The position numbers and the translations under genes are program-made. 64,000 nucleotides of DNA from Mesobacillus foraminis (lineage in GTDB: Bacteria; Bacillota; Bacilli; Bacillales; Cytobacillaceae), in NCBI RefSeq assembly GCF_004340465.1, contig NZ_SLVV01000005.1, positions 277,092 through 341,091 on the forward strand, given 5' to 3'. Below, in pieces: positions 9,516-18,741 of this stretch; position 1 is the first letter of the stretch, and every line of letters starts with the position of its first letter. Below the pieces are notes generated by a model. The model saw nothing but the letters and a program-made list of their open reading frames with translations. It made no database searches and was not told where the DNA came from.

Positions 9516-10375
9516 ACTTGCCACTTCTTTTCAAACAGCCGCTTTAATTTCACAAAAAAGTGCTCGGGAGCAGCCTGATAAGATTGTCTGTTCTCGAAAC
9601 GGGCTATGAGAGTTTCGAGCTCCTGGGTAATCGGCGCTTTGGGACACTCGAGGATAAAGGGAACCTGCTTCCTTACAGCCTGGAACACATGGGTATCTTC
9701 TGGAAGTACACCCAGCTTCACCGGTTTTTTCCCAAGAAACTTCACTAAAACATCCTCCAGCCGATCGAGAGTCTCTCTTCCCTCTCTTCCCGGCCTGGCC
9801 CGATTGACAATAATTGAAAAGGGGATGTCCCTGTCATTCATATGAATATACTTAATAGCAGCATAGGCATCCATAATGGCTGTTGGTTCAGGAGTGGTGA
9901 CAACAATCATTTCATTGACAGCCAGCAATAGATTCATTGTTTCTTCGTTCATTCCTGCACCCATGTCGAAAATGACATAATCATATTCCACCCAAACGCT
10001 CTTTAAATCATCAATAAATGTTGATACAGACTCAGAATCCAGCTTCACCAGCTGGTTTAGACCCGTCCCTCCTGAAATATACTGGATTCCTTCAGGGCCT
10101 TCCGTAAAAAGGTCCCTGATTCCCGCCGTTCCGGCAAAGTAGTCTGCAATCGATAGAGGCGAAGACCTTCCCATTAATATCTCGATATTTCCCATTCCAA
10201 TATCTAAATCAAACAGCAGAATACGATAACCTTTCCTTTTTAGCCCGATTGAAAAATTTAAAGAGATATTAGATTTTCCAACCCCGCCTTTACCGCTAAT
10301 GACTGCAATCGTCTTGGCTGTTCTCAGACTAGCTTGTTCTCTCAGTCGTTCTCTCAATTGATTAGCTTGATCCAT
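9512..10375 (-). CDS. flhG: Flagellar number regulator FlhG (MinD-like ATPase)
   Basis: FlhG (YlxH) is a ParA/MinD-family ATPase that stimulates the FlhF GTPase and delivers C-ring parts, helping set flagellar number and spacing. The start is chosen at ATG 10375 (MDQANQLRERLREQ), giving 287 residues and a 14-base overlap with flhF. The N-terminal helix provides the FlhF-activating DQA-L-R motif, and the deviant Walker A is GKGGVGKSN (about residues 29-37). Switch motif 'DLDIGMGN' and a C-terminal amphipathic membrane helix 'VKLKRLFEKKW' are visible. Its stop overlaps cheB. Confidence 0.95.
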   Translation of the reverse strand: MDQANQLRERLREQASLRTAKTIAVISGKGGVGKSNISLNFSIGLKRKGYRILLFDLDIGMGNIEILMGRSSPLSIADYFAGTAGIRDLFTEGPEGIQYISGGTGLNQLVKLDSESVSTFIDDLKSVWVEYDYVIFDMGAGMNEETMNLLLAVNEMIVVTTPEPTAIMDAYAAIKYIHMNDRDIPFSIIVNRARPGREGRETLDRLEDVLVKFLGKKPVKLGVLPEDTHVFQAVRKQVPFILECPKAPITQELETLIARFENRQSYQAAPEHFFVKLKRLFEKKWQV

Positions 10376-11516
10376 CTTTTCCGTCTCCAAACAATAATTT
10401 AGCAATTTGCGCCGGTTCAGCTGACAGTAGATCATCTGGAACATCCTGGCCATTCGACAAATAGGCAATCCCTCTTGAAAACTTTTCTGGAAGATTGATC
10501 AAAGCTCCATAAACAGATGTTTCATCCGTCTTTGTAAAAATAAATTTGTCGATTGGCACCAGGGAAAATTGCTTGCAGATTTCCTCCATATCAAGCTGTT
10601 TGGCAGTTAGGGACAGGACCAGAAAGGTTTCCATTTCCCTGTCAAAATCGATGATCTGTTTCAGGTCATCTACATACTTCCGATTTCGGAAATTTCTCCC
10701 GGCGGTGTCAATCAGCACAACATCATATTCATGAAATTTGTCAGCCGCAGCTTTAAAATCCTCTTTGCTATAGCATACTTCTATTGGAACACCAAGTATA
10801 TTTGCATAGGTTTTCAATTGTTCAATTGCACCTATCCGGTAGGTATCTGTCGTAATAAAAGCAACTTTTTTTTGATGGTTTAGAACACACTCTGCGGCAA
10901 TCTTGGCAAGTGTAGTAGTCTTGCCAACCCCGGTAGGGCCGATTACGTTTACGTATTTCTTCTTAAATGACACCCCGCCATACGACATGCCCGATAGTCT
11001 TTTCTCAATAGCTTCCTTTGCCCAGTTTTCAACTTCGGACGCAGATGCATTGGCCCCTGTCCGATACCAGGTGCCAAGAACTGAAGCAAGGAGCTCTTCT
11101 CTGATCTTATAGTCTATTTCCTGTTTCTTCAGAAAAGCAGCAAGTGTTTGGAGAGGATTTGGCAAAATCGAGACAGGCCGGCCGGTTTCTGTCTGCGTTC
11201 TCATCAACGCTTTGAGTTCACTAATCTCCTGAAGAATTTTGGATTCTTTCTCCTCAGGGATTTGCTGATCCTTCATTATCTTGGCAGCTGATTTTGAAAT
11301 TGTTATTTTATCAGGTACCCTCGCAGAAGCCGTGCTATGCTCCTGAATGGGATCGACAGCAGCTAGGACTTCAATCCCCTTTTTCCGGAATAGACCAAAA
11401 ACTCCTCCAAAATGGATTATTCTTGAATTCAGGATCACAGCGTCACCGCCAAGCTCTTCCCGAACCTGTTTCATAGCTGCAGGCATAGAAGATGCAGTAT
11501 ATTTTTTTATTTTCAT
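10362..11516 (-). CDS. flhF: Flagellar biosynthesis SRP-type GTPase FlhF
   Basis: FlhF is a membrane-associated GTPase of the signal-recognition family that controls where flagella are built. The 384 residues consist of a basic N-terminal B domain (starting MKIKKYTASSMPAAMKQVRE), an N domain, and a G domain with P-loop '[18 protein letters not shown]' (about residues 190-207), 'DTYRIGAIEQLK', 'LIDTAGR' and 'TKTDET'. It shares a 4-base ATGA junction with flhA upstream and overlaps flhG downstream, so all three are translationally linked. Confidence 0.97.
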   Translation of the reverse strand: MKIKKYTASSMPAAMKQVREELGGDAVILNSRIIHFGGVFGLFRKKGIEVLAAVDPIQEHSTASARVPDKITISKSAAKIMKDQQIPEEKESKILQEISELKALMRTQTETGRPVSILPNPLQTLAAFLKKQEIDYKIREELLASVLGTWYRTGANASASEVENWAKEAIEKRLSGMSYGGVSFKKKYVNVIGPTGVGKTTTLAKIAAECVLNHQKKVAFITTDTYRIGAIEQLKTYANILGVPIEVCYSKEDFKAAADKFHEYDVVLIDTAGRNFRNRKYVDDLKQIIDFDREMETFLVLSLTAKQLDMEEICKQFSLVPIDKFIFTKTDETSVYGALINLPEKFSRGIAYLSNGQDVPDDLLSAEPAQIAKLLFGDGKDGSS

Positions 11517-13549
11517 TCGATTGTCACCACCCCGACACTCTGTACTTCGACATTTGCTTCAAGTTCGTTATATGACAGGATTGGGATATGCGGAAAATAT
11601 CTTTCTGTCAGCTGGCGAACATACATCCTGACTGCCGGAGAGCAGAGGATGATTGGTGTTTGTTCCATTAGACTTAGCTGCTCCACCTGTGAAGCAATGG
11701 ATTCCAGAATTTGCTGTGAAACAGCTGGATCAAGCGATAAGTAATTCCCATGCTCCGTCTGCTGGACACCTTCCGCCATTACCTTTTCAGCCCTCCCTGA
11801 AAGAGTGACCACTTTCAGGGAGTCACCCGGGTTTGCATACTGGCTTGTAATTTGCCTGGCAAGTGCCTGACGGACATATTCAGCAAGAACATCTGTATCT
11901 GATGTGATTTTCCCAAAGTCAGCCAGGGTCTCAAAAATGACCGGCAGGTTTCGAACCGATACTTTTTCTTTTAAAAGCTTTGCCAGCACCTTTTGAATTT
12001 CCCCGATTGTTAGAGGATTTGGTGTGACCTCTTCAACTAAAATTGGGTAGCTCTCCTTGAGATGTTCAATAAGCTGTTTCGTCTCCTGCCTTCCCAGAAG
12101 TTCTCCTGCGTTCGATTTTATAATTTCTGTTATATGGGTCGATACCACAGATGGAGGGTCGACAACCGTATAACCAAAAATTTCCGCCTGAGCCTTCATA
12201 TCCTCGGTAATCCATTTAGCCGGCAAACCGAAAGAAGGCTCAATCGTATCAATTCCCTCGACAGATTCATCTTCCACCCCTGGGCTCATCGCAAGATAAT
12301 GGTCCAAAAGAACTTCTCCCCGAGCCATTTCACTGCCTTTAATTTTCAATCTGTACTCATTCGGCTGCAGCTGAATATTATCACGGATGCGTACAACCGG
12401 GATGACCAGGCCAAGTTCGATAGCCAGCTGGCGCCTGATCATGACAATCCTGTCCAGAAGGTCCCCACCCTGATTTGCATCAGCAAGAGGAATCAAACCG
12501 TAGCCAAACTCAAATTCAATTGGGTCAATATTAAGCAAATTGACGACACTTTCCGGACTTTTCATATCATCAGCCTGAATTTCCTCCTCCATTTCCGATA
12601 AATCAGGAGGTTCACCATCCGGTACCTTGGAGAAAGAATAGCCTCCAAATACTAGGAGAGCAGCAATGGAGATGGTAAGCATGTCATGAATGGGCGTGAA
12701 AAGCCCAAGCAGGAAAATCGTCCCCCCTGCAACATACAGCATTTTGGGGTAGGCCATCAGCTGGGAGGTTATATCACTCCCGAGGTTGCCATCAGAAGCA
12801 GCGCGAGTTACCACGATACCTGTTGCTGTCGTAATGAGTAGGGCTGGAATCTGACTGACGATTCCGTCTCCTACTGTCAGGAGGGAATATCGGTTTGCAG
12901 CCTCTGCTATCCCCAGTCCCTGCTGCATCATTCCAATCACAATCCCGACAATCAGGTTGATCATAACGATGATAATGCCGGCGATGGCATCTCCTTTGAC
13001 AAATTTGCTCGCCCCATCCATTGCACCGTAAAAATCAGCTTCTCTCCCGACCTTCTCACGGCGTGCCCGTGCTTCATGTTCGGATATCATTCCTGCATTC
13101 AAATCGGCATCGATGCTCATCTGTTTTCCTGGCATCGCGTCCAGCGTAAAGCGGGCCGCCACTTCCGATACACGCTCGGACCCTTTCGTGATGACGATAA
13201 ACTGAATAATAATTAGAATCAGGAATATGACTATACCCACAACAACATTCCCTCCAACTACGAAGGAACCGAAGACTTCAACGACACCGCCTGCATGGCC
13301 ATGGGAAAGGATCGACCTCGTTGTTGAAACGTTCAGCCCGAGCCTGAATAATGTCATTAAAAGCAGCAATGAAGGAAATACAGATAGCTGCAACGGCTCT
13401 GTCATATTCATTGAAACCAGAAGGACTAACAAAGCCAGGGTAATATTCATCATAATGAGGATGCTAAGCAGCCACGATGGCAGCGGAATGATCAACATTG
13501 CTACGATTAATATCACACTTATTAAGACAATTAAATCTCTTGCACGCAT
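11513..13549 (-). CDS. flhA: Flagellar export gate protein FlhA
   Basis: FlhA is the large membrane component of the flagellar type III export gate; its cytoplasmic ring docks substrate-chaperone complexes. The 678-residue protein has about eight membrane helices in the first 310 residues, with the highly conserved FHIPEP-type cytoplasmic loop 'RFTLDAMPGKQMSIDADLNA' near residues 137-156. The soluble C-terminal domain (about 330-678) follows, including 'LGLVIPVVRIRDN'. Length matches the family. It overlaps flhF by 4 bases and follows flhB by 53. Confidence 0.98.
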   Translation of the reverse strand: MRARDLIVLISVILIVAMLIIPLPSWLLSILIMMNITLALLVLLVSMNMTEPLQLSVFPSLLLLMTLFRLGLNVSTTRSILSHGHAGGVVEVFGSFVVGGNVVVGIVIFLILIIIQFIVITKGSERVSEVAARFTLDAMPGKQMSIDADLNAGMISEHEARARREKVGREADFYGAMDGASKFVKGDAIAGIIIVMINLIVGIVIGMMQQGLGIAEAANRYSLLTVGDGIVSQIPALLITTATGIVVTRAASDGNLGSDITSQLMAYPKMLYVAGGTIFLLGLFTPIHDMLTISIAALLVFGGYSFSKVPDGEPPDLSEMEEEIQADDMKSPESVVNLLNIDPIEFEFGYGLIPLADANQGGDLLDRIVMIRRQLAIELGLVIPVVRIRDNIQLQPNEYRLKIKGSEMARGEVLLDHYLAMSPGVEDESVEGIDTIEPSFGLPAKWITEDMKAQAEIFGYTVVDPPSVVSTHITEIIKSNAGELLGRQETKQLIEHLKESYPILVEEVTPNPLTIGEIQKVLAKLLKEKVSVRNLPVIFETLADFGKITSDTDVLAEYVRQALARQITSQYANPGDSLKVVTLSGRAEKVMAEGVQQTEHGNYLSLDPAVSQQILESIASQVEQLSLMEQTPIILCSPAVRMYVRQLTERYFPHIPILSYNELEANVEVQSVGVVTIE

Positions 13550-13602
13550 AATCTTTCTCTCCTTAAAGCATATCTGAACGGCAAGGATTCAATTGCCGAT
13601 GA

Positions 13603-14688
13603 TTAAAGCACTTTATTCTTTGTTCTATAGACGTAAGCCAAAATTTCGGCAACTGCTTTGAAAAATTCTTCCGGAATGCTGTCTCCAATTTCAAGCTGGC
13701 TGTACAGGGACCTGGCCAAAGGCCTGTTCTCGACTGTCATGACCTCATTTTCTTTAGCGATCAGCTTGATCTTTTGTGCAATCAAATCTACTCCTTTTGC
13801 TACAACAATCGGTGCATGTGATTTTTGCTCATCATACTTTAACGCGACGGCAAAATGGGTTGGATTCGTAATGATTACATCGGCATTCGGAACTTCCTGC
13901 ATCATCCTTCGCATGGCCATTTCCCGCTGCCGTTGCTTGATTCGTGATTTGATGACAGGGTCCCCTTCGGTATTTTTATATTCATCCTTAAGATCTTGCT
14001 TTGACATTCGGATGCTCTTTTCAAAGTCATACTTTTGATAAAGATAATCCAGCAGACTTAGAAAGAGCAGGGCACCCGAAGCAAAAAGCCCCATTTTAAG
14101 CGTTAGGCCGGCTACGGTTGCCAACGCTCCGCCAAGTGATTTATTTGCAAGGCTGAGAACTTCATCCATGCTCCCCCACAGGACAGCAAAAGCTGCAAAA
14201 CCGACAAAACCGATTTTAAGTATGGATTTCAGAAGTTCTACCAGCGCCCTAATGGAGAAAATGCGTTTAAATCCTGTAATCGGATTAAGCTTTTCAAGTT
14301 TCATTTGTAGCCCTTCGGAGGAAAAAAGGATTCCTATCTGCGCATAATTTGCAGCCGCAGCACCAATCAATGCAATCAGGAGGACCGGACCAAGGATATA
14401 ACCGATTTCTGCAAAGATCTCCATCATGACCATTTCCACATTTTTTTCTGTAACATCCAGCAGCATATATTCTTGAAAAGTATGCCTGAGAAGCTTTAGC
14501 AAGTGTTGTGTGATAAACGGTCCAAAAAACATCAGAAACAAAAACACTGAAAGAAGGCCGACAGCCGTATTAACGTCCTGGCTTTTGGCTACCTGCCCCT
14601 TCTTCCGCGAATCCTGCCTTTTTTTAGGGGAGGCTTTTTCTGTTTTTTCTCCGGCAAAGAACTGAAGATCTAAAGATAGTAATTTCAT
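13603..14688 (-). CDS. flhB: Flagellar export switch protein FlhB
   Basis: FlhB forms part of the export gate and, by self-cleavage, switches secretion from rod/hook to filament substrates. The 361 residues have a basic N terminus (EKTEKASPKKRQDSRKKGQ), four membrane helices (about 35-210), and a cytoplasmic domain with the cleavage motif NPTH in 'VIITNPTHFAVALKYDE' (about residues 270-286). The stop of fliR directly abuts its ATG and supplies the GGGAGG binding site. The C-terminal part is paralogous to ylqH at 42294-42590. Confidence 0.98.
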   Translation of the reverse strand: MKLLSLDLQFFAGEKTEKASPKKRQDSRKKGQVAKSQDVNTAVGLLSVFLFLMFFGPFITQHLLKLLRHTFQEYMLLDVTEKNVEMVMMEIFAEIGYILGPVLLIALIGAAAANYAQIGILFSSEGLQMKLEKLNPITGFKRIFSIRALVELLKSILKIGFVGFAAFAVLWGSMDEVLSLANKSLGGALATVAGLTLKMGLFASGALLFLSLLDYLYQKYDFEKSIRMSKQDLKDEYKNTEGDPVIKSRIKQRQREMAMRRMMQEVPNADVIITNPTHFAVALKYDEQKSHAPIVVAKGVDLIAQKIKLIAKENEVMTVENRPLARSLYSQLEIGDSIPEEFFKAVAEILAYVYRTKNKVL

Positions 14689-15471
14689 TTACTTGCCTCC
14701 CAATAGTTCCATAAGGCCTTTCATGGTCATTGCCATTGTTTGGAATAACTCGGTCACCATCATCATTAAAATTCCCATTACAGCAATGAGCAGGATAAAG
14801 CTGACTCCTATTTTCACCGGAATGCCGACGACAAAGATATTTAATTGAGGCACAGTCCTGGCGACAATCCCTAAGGCAACATCAACGAGGAAAAGGCTCC
14901 CTACCAGAGGCAGAGACATCTGAAAGGCAATCAAGAACATCGAGCTAAAAGACCTGAGCACAAATTCAGCGGCATTATCGTTTCCAAAGTGAAGCCAGAG
15001 CTGCTCAATTGGGATAAACCGATAGCTGTAAAAGATGCCATCAAGCAGCAGGTGATGCCCATTTGTTGCCAGCAGGAGCAGCAAAGCGATTGTATATAAA
15101 TATTGTCCGGTCAGCGGGCTTTGAGCACCTGTTTGGGGATCGATGACATTTGCAATCGCGAAGCCCATTTGAAAGTCTATCAGGCCTCCGGCAATCTGAA
15201 TGGCAGATAAAACAAGATACGCTATAAATCCTATGAAAACTCCAACAAGGATTTCCTTGATGATCAATAAAAAATATTTTCTATCGATTTGAAGCACAGG
15301 TGCCTCAATGGTCGAAAACATGATGACTGCAAGGAAAAAGCCCAGTCCCATCTTATGTGAAGCAGGTATGGAGCGATAGGAAAATAGCGGCATCATCAGG
15401 AAAAAGGAGGTCACCCTTACAAAAACGAGCAGGAAAGCCGGAAATCCCTCAAGAATCTCAATTGATATCAT
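14689..15471 (-). CDS. fliR: Flagellar export gate protein FliR
   Basis: FliR is a membrane subunit of the FliP-FliQ-FliR export pore at the centre of the MS ring. The 260-residue product is hydrophobic, with several membrane segments and the family blocks 'VRVTSFFLMMPLF' (N terminus), 'DFQMGFAIANVIDPQTGAQS' (about residues 99-118) and 'GIPVKIGVSF' (about 215-224). Its start shares an ATGA overlap with fliQ and its stop touches flhB, consistent with coupled translation of pore components. Confidence 0.97.
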   Translation of the reverse strand: MISIEILEGFPAFLLVFVRVTSFFLMMPLFSYRSIPASHKMGLGFFLAVIMFSTIEAPVLQIDRKYFLLIIKEILVGVFIGFIAYLVLSAIQIAGGLIDFQMGFAIANVIDPQTGAQSPLTGQYLYTIALLLLLATNGHHLLLDGIFYSYRFIPIEQLWLHFGNDNAAEFVLRSFSSMFLIAFQMSLPLVGSLFLVDVALGIVARTVPQLNIFVVGIPVKIGVSFILLIAVMGILMMMVTELFQTMAMTMKGLMELLGGK

Positions 15472-15737
15472 CCTACAAACCTTGTAAGATCCGAGAATAT
15501 CTCATTGGCATATGAAAGCATATGGCTGAGCATCCAGGGGCCAAAAAAGACAACTCCGATTAATACAGCCACTATTTTAGGAACAAAAGCGAGTGTTTGC
15601 TCCTGTATTTGAGTTGTTGCCTGGAAGATACTGATAATGAGCCCGACAACTAATGCGAGAAGCAAAAGCGGGCCGGAAATCATCATGACTGTATATATCC
15701 CTCGTTCTGCTATTGAAATAACCGATTCAGCCGTCAT
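15468..15737 (-). CDS. fliQ: Flagellar export gate protein FliQ
   Basis: FliQ is the smallest export-pore subunit, present in several copies around FliP. The 89 residues contain two membrane helices (about 15-37 and 50-72) around the conserved 'SIFQATTQIQEQTLAFVPKI' loop. It follows fliP by 14 bases and overlaps fliR by 4. Length is as expected. Confidence 0.97.
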   Translation of the reverse strand: MTAESVISIAERGIYTVMMISGPLLLLALVVGLIISIFQATTQIQEQTLAFVPKIVAVLIGVVFFGPWMLSHMLSYANEIFSDLTRFVG

Positions 15738-15751
15738 TTATCATCACCTGC

Positions 15752-16417
15752 TTAAAAACTTTGTAATAAAGATTTCACTACCAAATACCAGCCATCTACC
15801 AAAACAAACAGCAGGATTTTAAAAGGCAGGGAAATCATCACTGGCGGAAGCATCATCATCCCCATGGACATCAGGACACTCGCCACTACCATATCTATCA
15901 CTAAAAAAGGTATAAAAATCATAAATCCAATTTGGAATGCTGTCTTAATTTCACTGATGGCAAACGCCGGAACAAGCGCGGTCAATGGAATATCTTCCAC
16001 TGTTTCCGGTGCATCCGCCTGCATATAGTCAAGGAACAGAGCCAAGTCCTTTTGCCTCGTATTCGCACTCATGAACTCTTTAAAAGGGATCGAGGCACGG
16101 TCGTAAGCCTGTTCTAAATTAATTTCCTCATTAAATAGCGGGGTTAAAGCTTGTTCGTTAACCTCCTGGAAGGTGGGAGCCATAATAAAGAAGGTCAAAA
16201 ATAAAGCAATCCCGACTAATACTTGGTTTGGCGGCATTTGCTGAGTCGCCAGAGCAGTTCTCACAAACGAGAGAACAATGATAATCCGGGTAAAGCTTGT
16301 CATAAGGATTAAAATGCTTGGCGCCAATGAAAGGACAGTCAGCAGGAGCATGAGTTTAACCGAAGTGCTTACATTTTCCGGGGCACTGCTGTTAAAAAAC
16401 TCCATAAATTCATTCAT
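15752..16417 (-). CDS. fliP: Flagellar export gate protein FliP
   Basis: FliP is the main pore-forming subunit of the flagellar export gate. The 221-residue protein has four membrane segments and the FliP signatures 'MTSFTRIIIVLSFVRTALAT' (about residues 39-58) and 'QIGFMIFIPFLVIDMVVASV' (about 161-180). The 'QQMPPNQVLVGIALFLTFF' block lies between. Like B. subtilis FliP it lacks a long cleaved signal peptide. Its ATG overlaps the fliZ stop as ATGA. Confidence 0.97.
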   Translation of the reverse strand: MNEFMEFFNSSAPENVSTSVKLMLLLTVLSLAPSILILMTSFTRIIIVLSFVRTALATQQMPPNQVLVGIALFLTFFIMAPTFQEVNEQALTPLFNEEINLEQAYDRASIPFKEFMSANTRQKDLALFLDYMQADAPETVEDIPLTALVPAFAISEIKTAFQIGFMIFIPFLVIDMVVASVLMSMGMMMLPPVMISLPFKILLFVLVDGWYLVVKSLLQSF

Positions 16418-17106
16418 TGTGAGTCTGTTCCTTTCTTCTCAATCTCTTCAAATAGCCTTTTCCTCCCGTTTTTCACATCTTCTAATTGCGACTTAAGCAA
16501 CAGGGAGAACTTTTCTGGTTGTTTTTTTTCATCCTTTACATCCTTTTTCAGGCTCAAGAGCCTGGAAAAAAGATCCGCGGGCTGGATAAGCTGTTCAATA
16601 TTATTGTTATGATCAGAAATTATATTCTGGTATTCTTCAGGGTTGTCTATCTCTTTTAAAAGCTGTATGTTTTCTCCTACACCGACAATCAATAATGTAT
16701 TGCCAGCTTTTACAACCTGGATGGAACGGTTGCCGCCAAGGCTGGTTCCGCCCAGGTTTTCAACAAGCTGTGACCTTTTATAAGTCATGCTTCTTTTGTT
16801 GATAAATTTCAGTAAAAAATATAGAAGTCCTACGACAAATACAAGCGCGGCAATCATTCGGGCAAAGTCCCCGAATGTAACGCCGACTGTTTTTTCATCT
16901 TGCTGGTCTACCTTTTCATTCTTTTCCTTTGAACTTTTATCTTCATATGCATCAGGATGTTCCAGGTAGTCTTTAACACTATTATTCAGCTGCTCTGCCT
17001 GCACCCAGTTTTGTGAGCTTAGCAGAGCAACCATTATGAAGAGCAATACCCGGACAGTACGTATTACGCTGAACAAATTTCGCACCCTCTGTTTAGTTTG
17101 TTTCAT
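16414..17106 (-). CDS. fliZ: Flagellar assembly protein FliO/FliZ
   Basis: In Bacillus this gene (fliZ) encodes the FliO-like factor that helps assemble the FliP pore. The start is placed at ATG 17106 (MKQTKQRVRN), one base after the cheY stop; an in-frame TTG inside cheY is less plausible. The 230 residues show a signal-peptide-like N terminus (cleavage perhaps after VQA, about residue 38), a charged periplasmic-side stretch, one membrane helix 'FARMIAALVFVVGLLYFLL' (about 82-100), and a cytoplasmic FliO domain with 'VVKAGNTLLIVGVGENIQLL'. Sequence conservation is modest, so position supports the call. Confidence 0.88.
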   Translation of the reverse strand: MKQTKQRVRNLFSVIRTVRVLLFIMVALLSSQNWVQAEQLNNSVKDYLEHPDAYEDKSSKEKNEKVDQQDEKTVGVTFGDFARMIAALVFVVGLLYFLLKFINKRSMTYKRSQLVENLGGTSLGGNRSIQVVKAGNTLLIVGVGENIQLLKEIDNPEEYQNIISDHNNNIEQLIQPADLFSRLLSLKKDVKDEKKQPEKFSLLLKSQLEDVKNGRKRLFEEIEKKGTDSQ

Positions 17107-17107
17107 T

Positions 17108-17470
17108 TTAGGCCAATGTCTTGGAAATCGCTTCAATTACGCGGTCTGCCTGAAACGGTTTAACAATAAAGTCCTTTGCCCCTGCCTGGATTGCATCAAT
17201 AACCATTGCCTGCTGTCCCATCGCAGAGCACATGATGACCTTGGCATTCGGATTCAGCTTTTTAATCTCCTTCAGAGAGCTGATACCATCCATCTCAGGC
17301 ATTGTAATATCCATCGTCACAAGGTCTGGACTGAACTCTTTATATTTCTCGATTGCCTGCGCCCCATCAGCAGCTTCGGCTACCACTTCATACCCATTCT
17401 TCGTCAGAATATCCTTAATCATCATTCTCATAAATGCTGCGTCATCAACGACTAGAATTCTATGTGCCAT
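17108..17470 (-). CDS. cheY: Chemotaxis response regulator CheY
   Basis: CheY-P binds the flagellar switch; in Bacillus it promotes counterclockwise smooth swimming. The 120-residue single receiver domain shows the acidic pocket Asp9/Asp10, phospho-acceptor Asp54 in 'LVTMDITMPEMDG', Ser82 in 'IMCSAMGQQ' and Lys104 in 'DFIVKPF'. It has no output domain. It lies between the C-ring phosphatase gene fliY and fliZ, next to the protein that dephosphorylates it. Confidence 0.97.
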   Translation of the reverse strand: MAHRILVVDDAAFMRMMIKDILTKNGYEVVAEAADGAQAIEKYKEFSPDLVTMDITMPEMDGISSLKEIKKLNPNAKVIMCSAMGQQAMVIDAIQAGAKDFIVKPFQADRVIEAISKTLA

Positions 17471-17490
17471 CTTTATTTCCCCCTGTATTC

Positions 17491-18741
17491 TTATCTCAGT
17501 TTTTTAATGCGGTCACTTTGGCTGATGATGTCCGTCAGGCGAACTCCGAAGTTCTCATCAATCACGACTACTTCCCCTTGAGCAACAAGCCGATTATTGA
17601 CTAGGATATCTACCGGTTCCCCGGCAAGCTTGTCCAATTCGATTATGGAACCTGCAGTCAGTTCAAGGATTTCCTTGACGGAACGTTTTGTCCTGCCAAG
17701 CTCAACGGTTACCTGCAATGGAATGTCCATCAGCATATCAAGATTCTTTGTTTCGGTACCCCTCGGCTGGAAGTTTTCAAAATTAGAAAACACCGCCGGC
17801 TGAACGGAAGCTTGCTGCATATGGGAAGCTGAACTTCCGTAATGCTGCGGGCCAAAATGCTGGCTGTTCACTTGGTGATGCCGGCTGACAGGCTCCTCTG
17901 TACCAGCGTACTGCTGATGCGCTCCGGTTCCATGTGCAGCAGCCCCCTCCTGAACCGGGCTGCCAGTATAACTTTCCGTGCTTTGAGCGCTTGTATCCCT
18001 ATTTGGACTGCTTCCATATCCATCATTATGGCTGGTTATGTTCCGGTCCGTTTCCTGGCTTTGGCCAGGATTCAGGAGCTCATCCACCAAGCTTTTGGCA
18101 AAGCTGATTGGAAACAGCTGCATGATGTTTGAGTCAATTAAGGTACCAATCTTTAAGGAAAATGATACTTTGACTAAAACATCATTATCCGGGATAGCAC
18201 CTGTCCCTTTTCCTTCAAGAACATCCAGCAGTTCAATCGCCGGCGGCGAGATATCCACACGTTTGCTGAATATCGTAGACATTGAGGTAGCAGCCGAGCC
18301 CATCATCTGATTCATTGCTTCCTGAACAGCACTTAGCTGGATTTCATCCAGCAGCTCCCTCGGGTTTTGCCCATCACCGCCAAGCATTAGATCCGCGATA
18401 ATTGCAGCATCTTTTTGCTGTATGACGAGCATATTGCTTCCAAGAAATCCCTCCGTATAATGGACCTGAACGGCCACATAGGGATCCGGAAACTCTTGCG
18501 GCAGCTTCTTCCGATCAACAACAGAAACCGATGGAGTTGTAATTTCCACCTTCTGATTCAGCAGGGTGGAAAGTGCGGTAGCCGAACTTCCAAAAGAAAT
18601 ATTTCCTATTTCCCCCAGCGCATCCTGTTCCATAAAAGAAAAATATTGCTGAATTTCTATGGTCTCTTCCTTTTCTTCATTTTGGGTGCCCCTTAATAAG
18701 GCATCTATTTCCTCTTGCGAAAGCATTTCGTCACTCACCAT
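17491..18741 (-). CDS. fliY: Flagellar switch protein/CheY-P phosphatase FliY
   Basis: FliY combines a CheC-like CheY-P phosphatase with a FliN-type C-ring domain. Over 416 residues one sees an N-terminal peptide MLSQEEIDALLRG resembling the FliM CheY-binding motif, two phosphatase motifs ('EIGNISFGSSATALSTLLNQ' near 40-60 and 'EAMNQMMGSAATSMSTIF' near 140-157), a low-complexity Gln/His/Ser-rich linker (about 240-315), and the FliN/SpoA domain at the end with 'LELTAGSIIELDKLAGEPVD'. Its ATG lies within the end of fliM (11-base overlap) with GGGGGAG upstream. Confidence 0.96.
   Translation of the reverse strand: MVSDEMLSQEEIDALLRGTQNEEKEETIEIQQYFSFMEQDALGEIGNISFGSSATALSTLLNQKVEITTPSVSVVDRKKLPQEFPDPYVAVQVHYTEGFLGSNMLVIQQKDAAIIADLMLGGDGQNPRELLDEIQLSAVQEAMNQMMGSAATSMSTIFSKRVDISPPAIELLDVLEGKGTGAIPDNDVLVKVSFSLKIGTLIDSNIMQLFPISFAKSLVDELLNPGQSQETDRNITSHNDGYGSSPNRDTSAQSTESYTGSPVQEGAAAHGTGAHQQYAGTEEPVSRHHQVNSQHFGPQHYGSSASHMQQASVQPAVFSNFENFQPRGTETKNLDMLMDIPLQVTVELGRTKRSVKEILELTAGSIIELDKLAGEPVDILVNNRLVAQGEVVVIDENFGVRLTDIISQSDRIKKLR

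Noticed and set aside
12062-12601. Plus-strand open frame opposite flhA (179 codons)
   Set aside because: Antisense shadow of a strongly conserved gene with no start signals.
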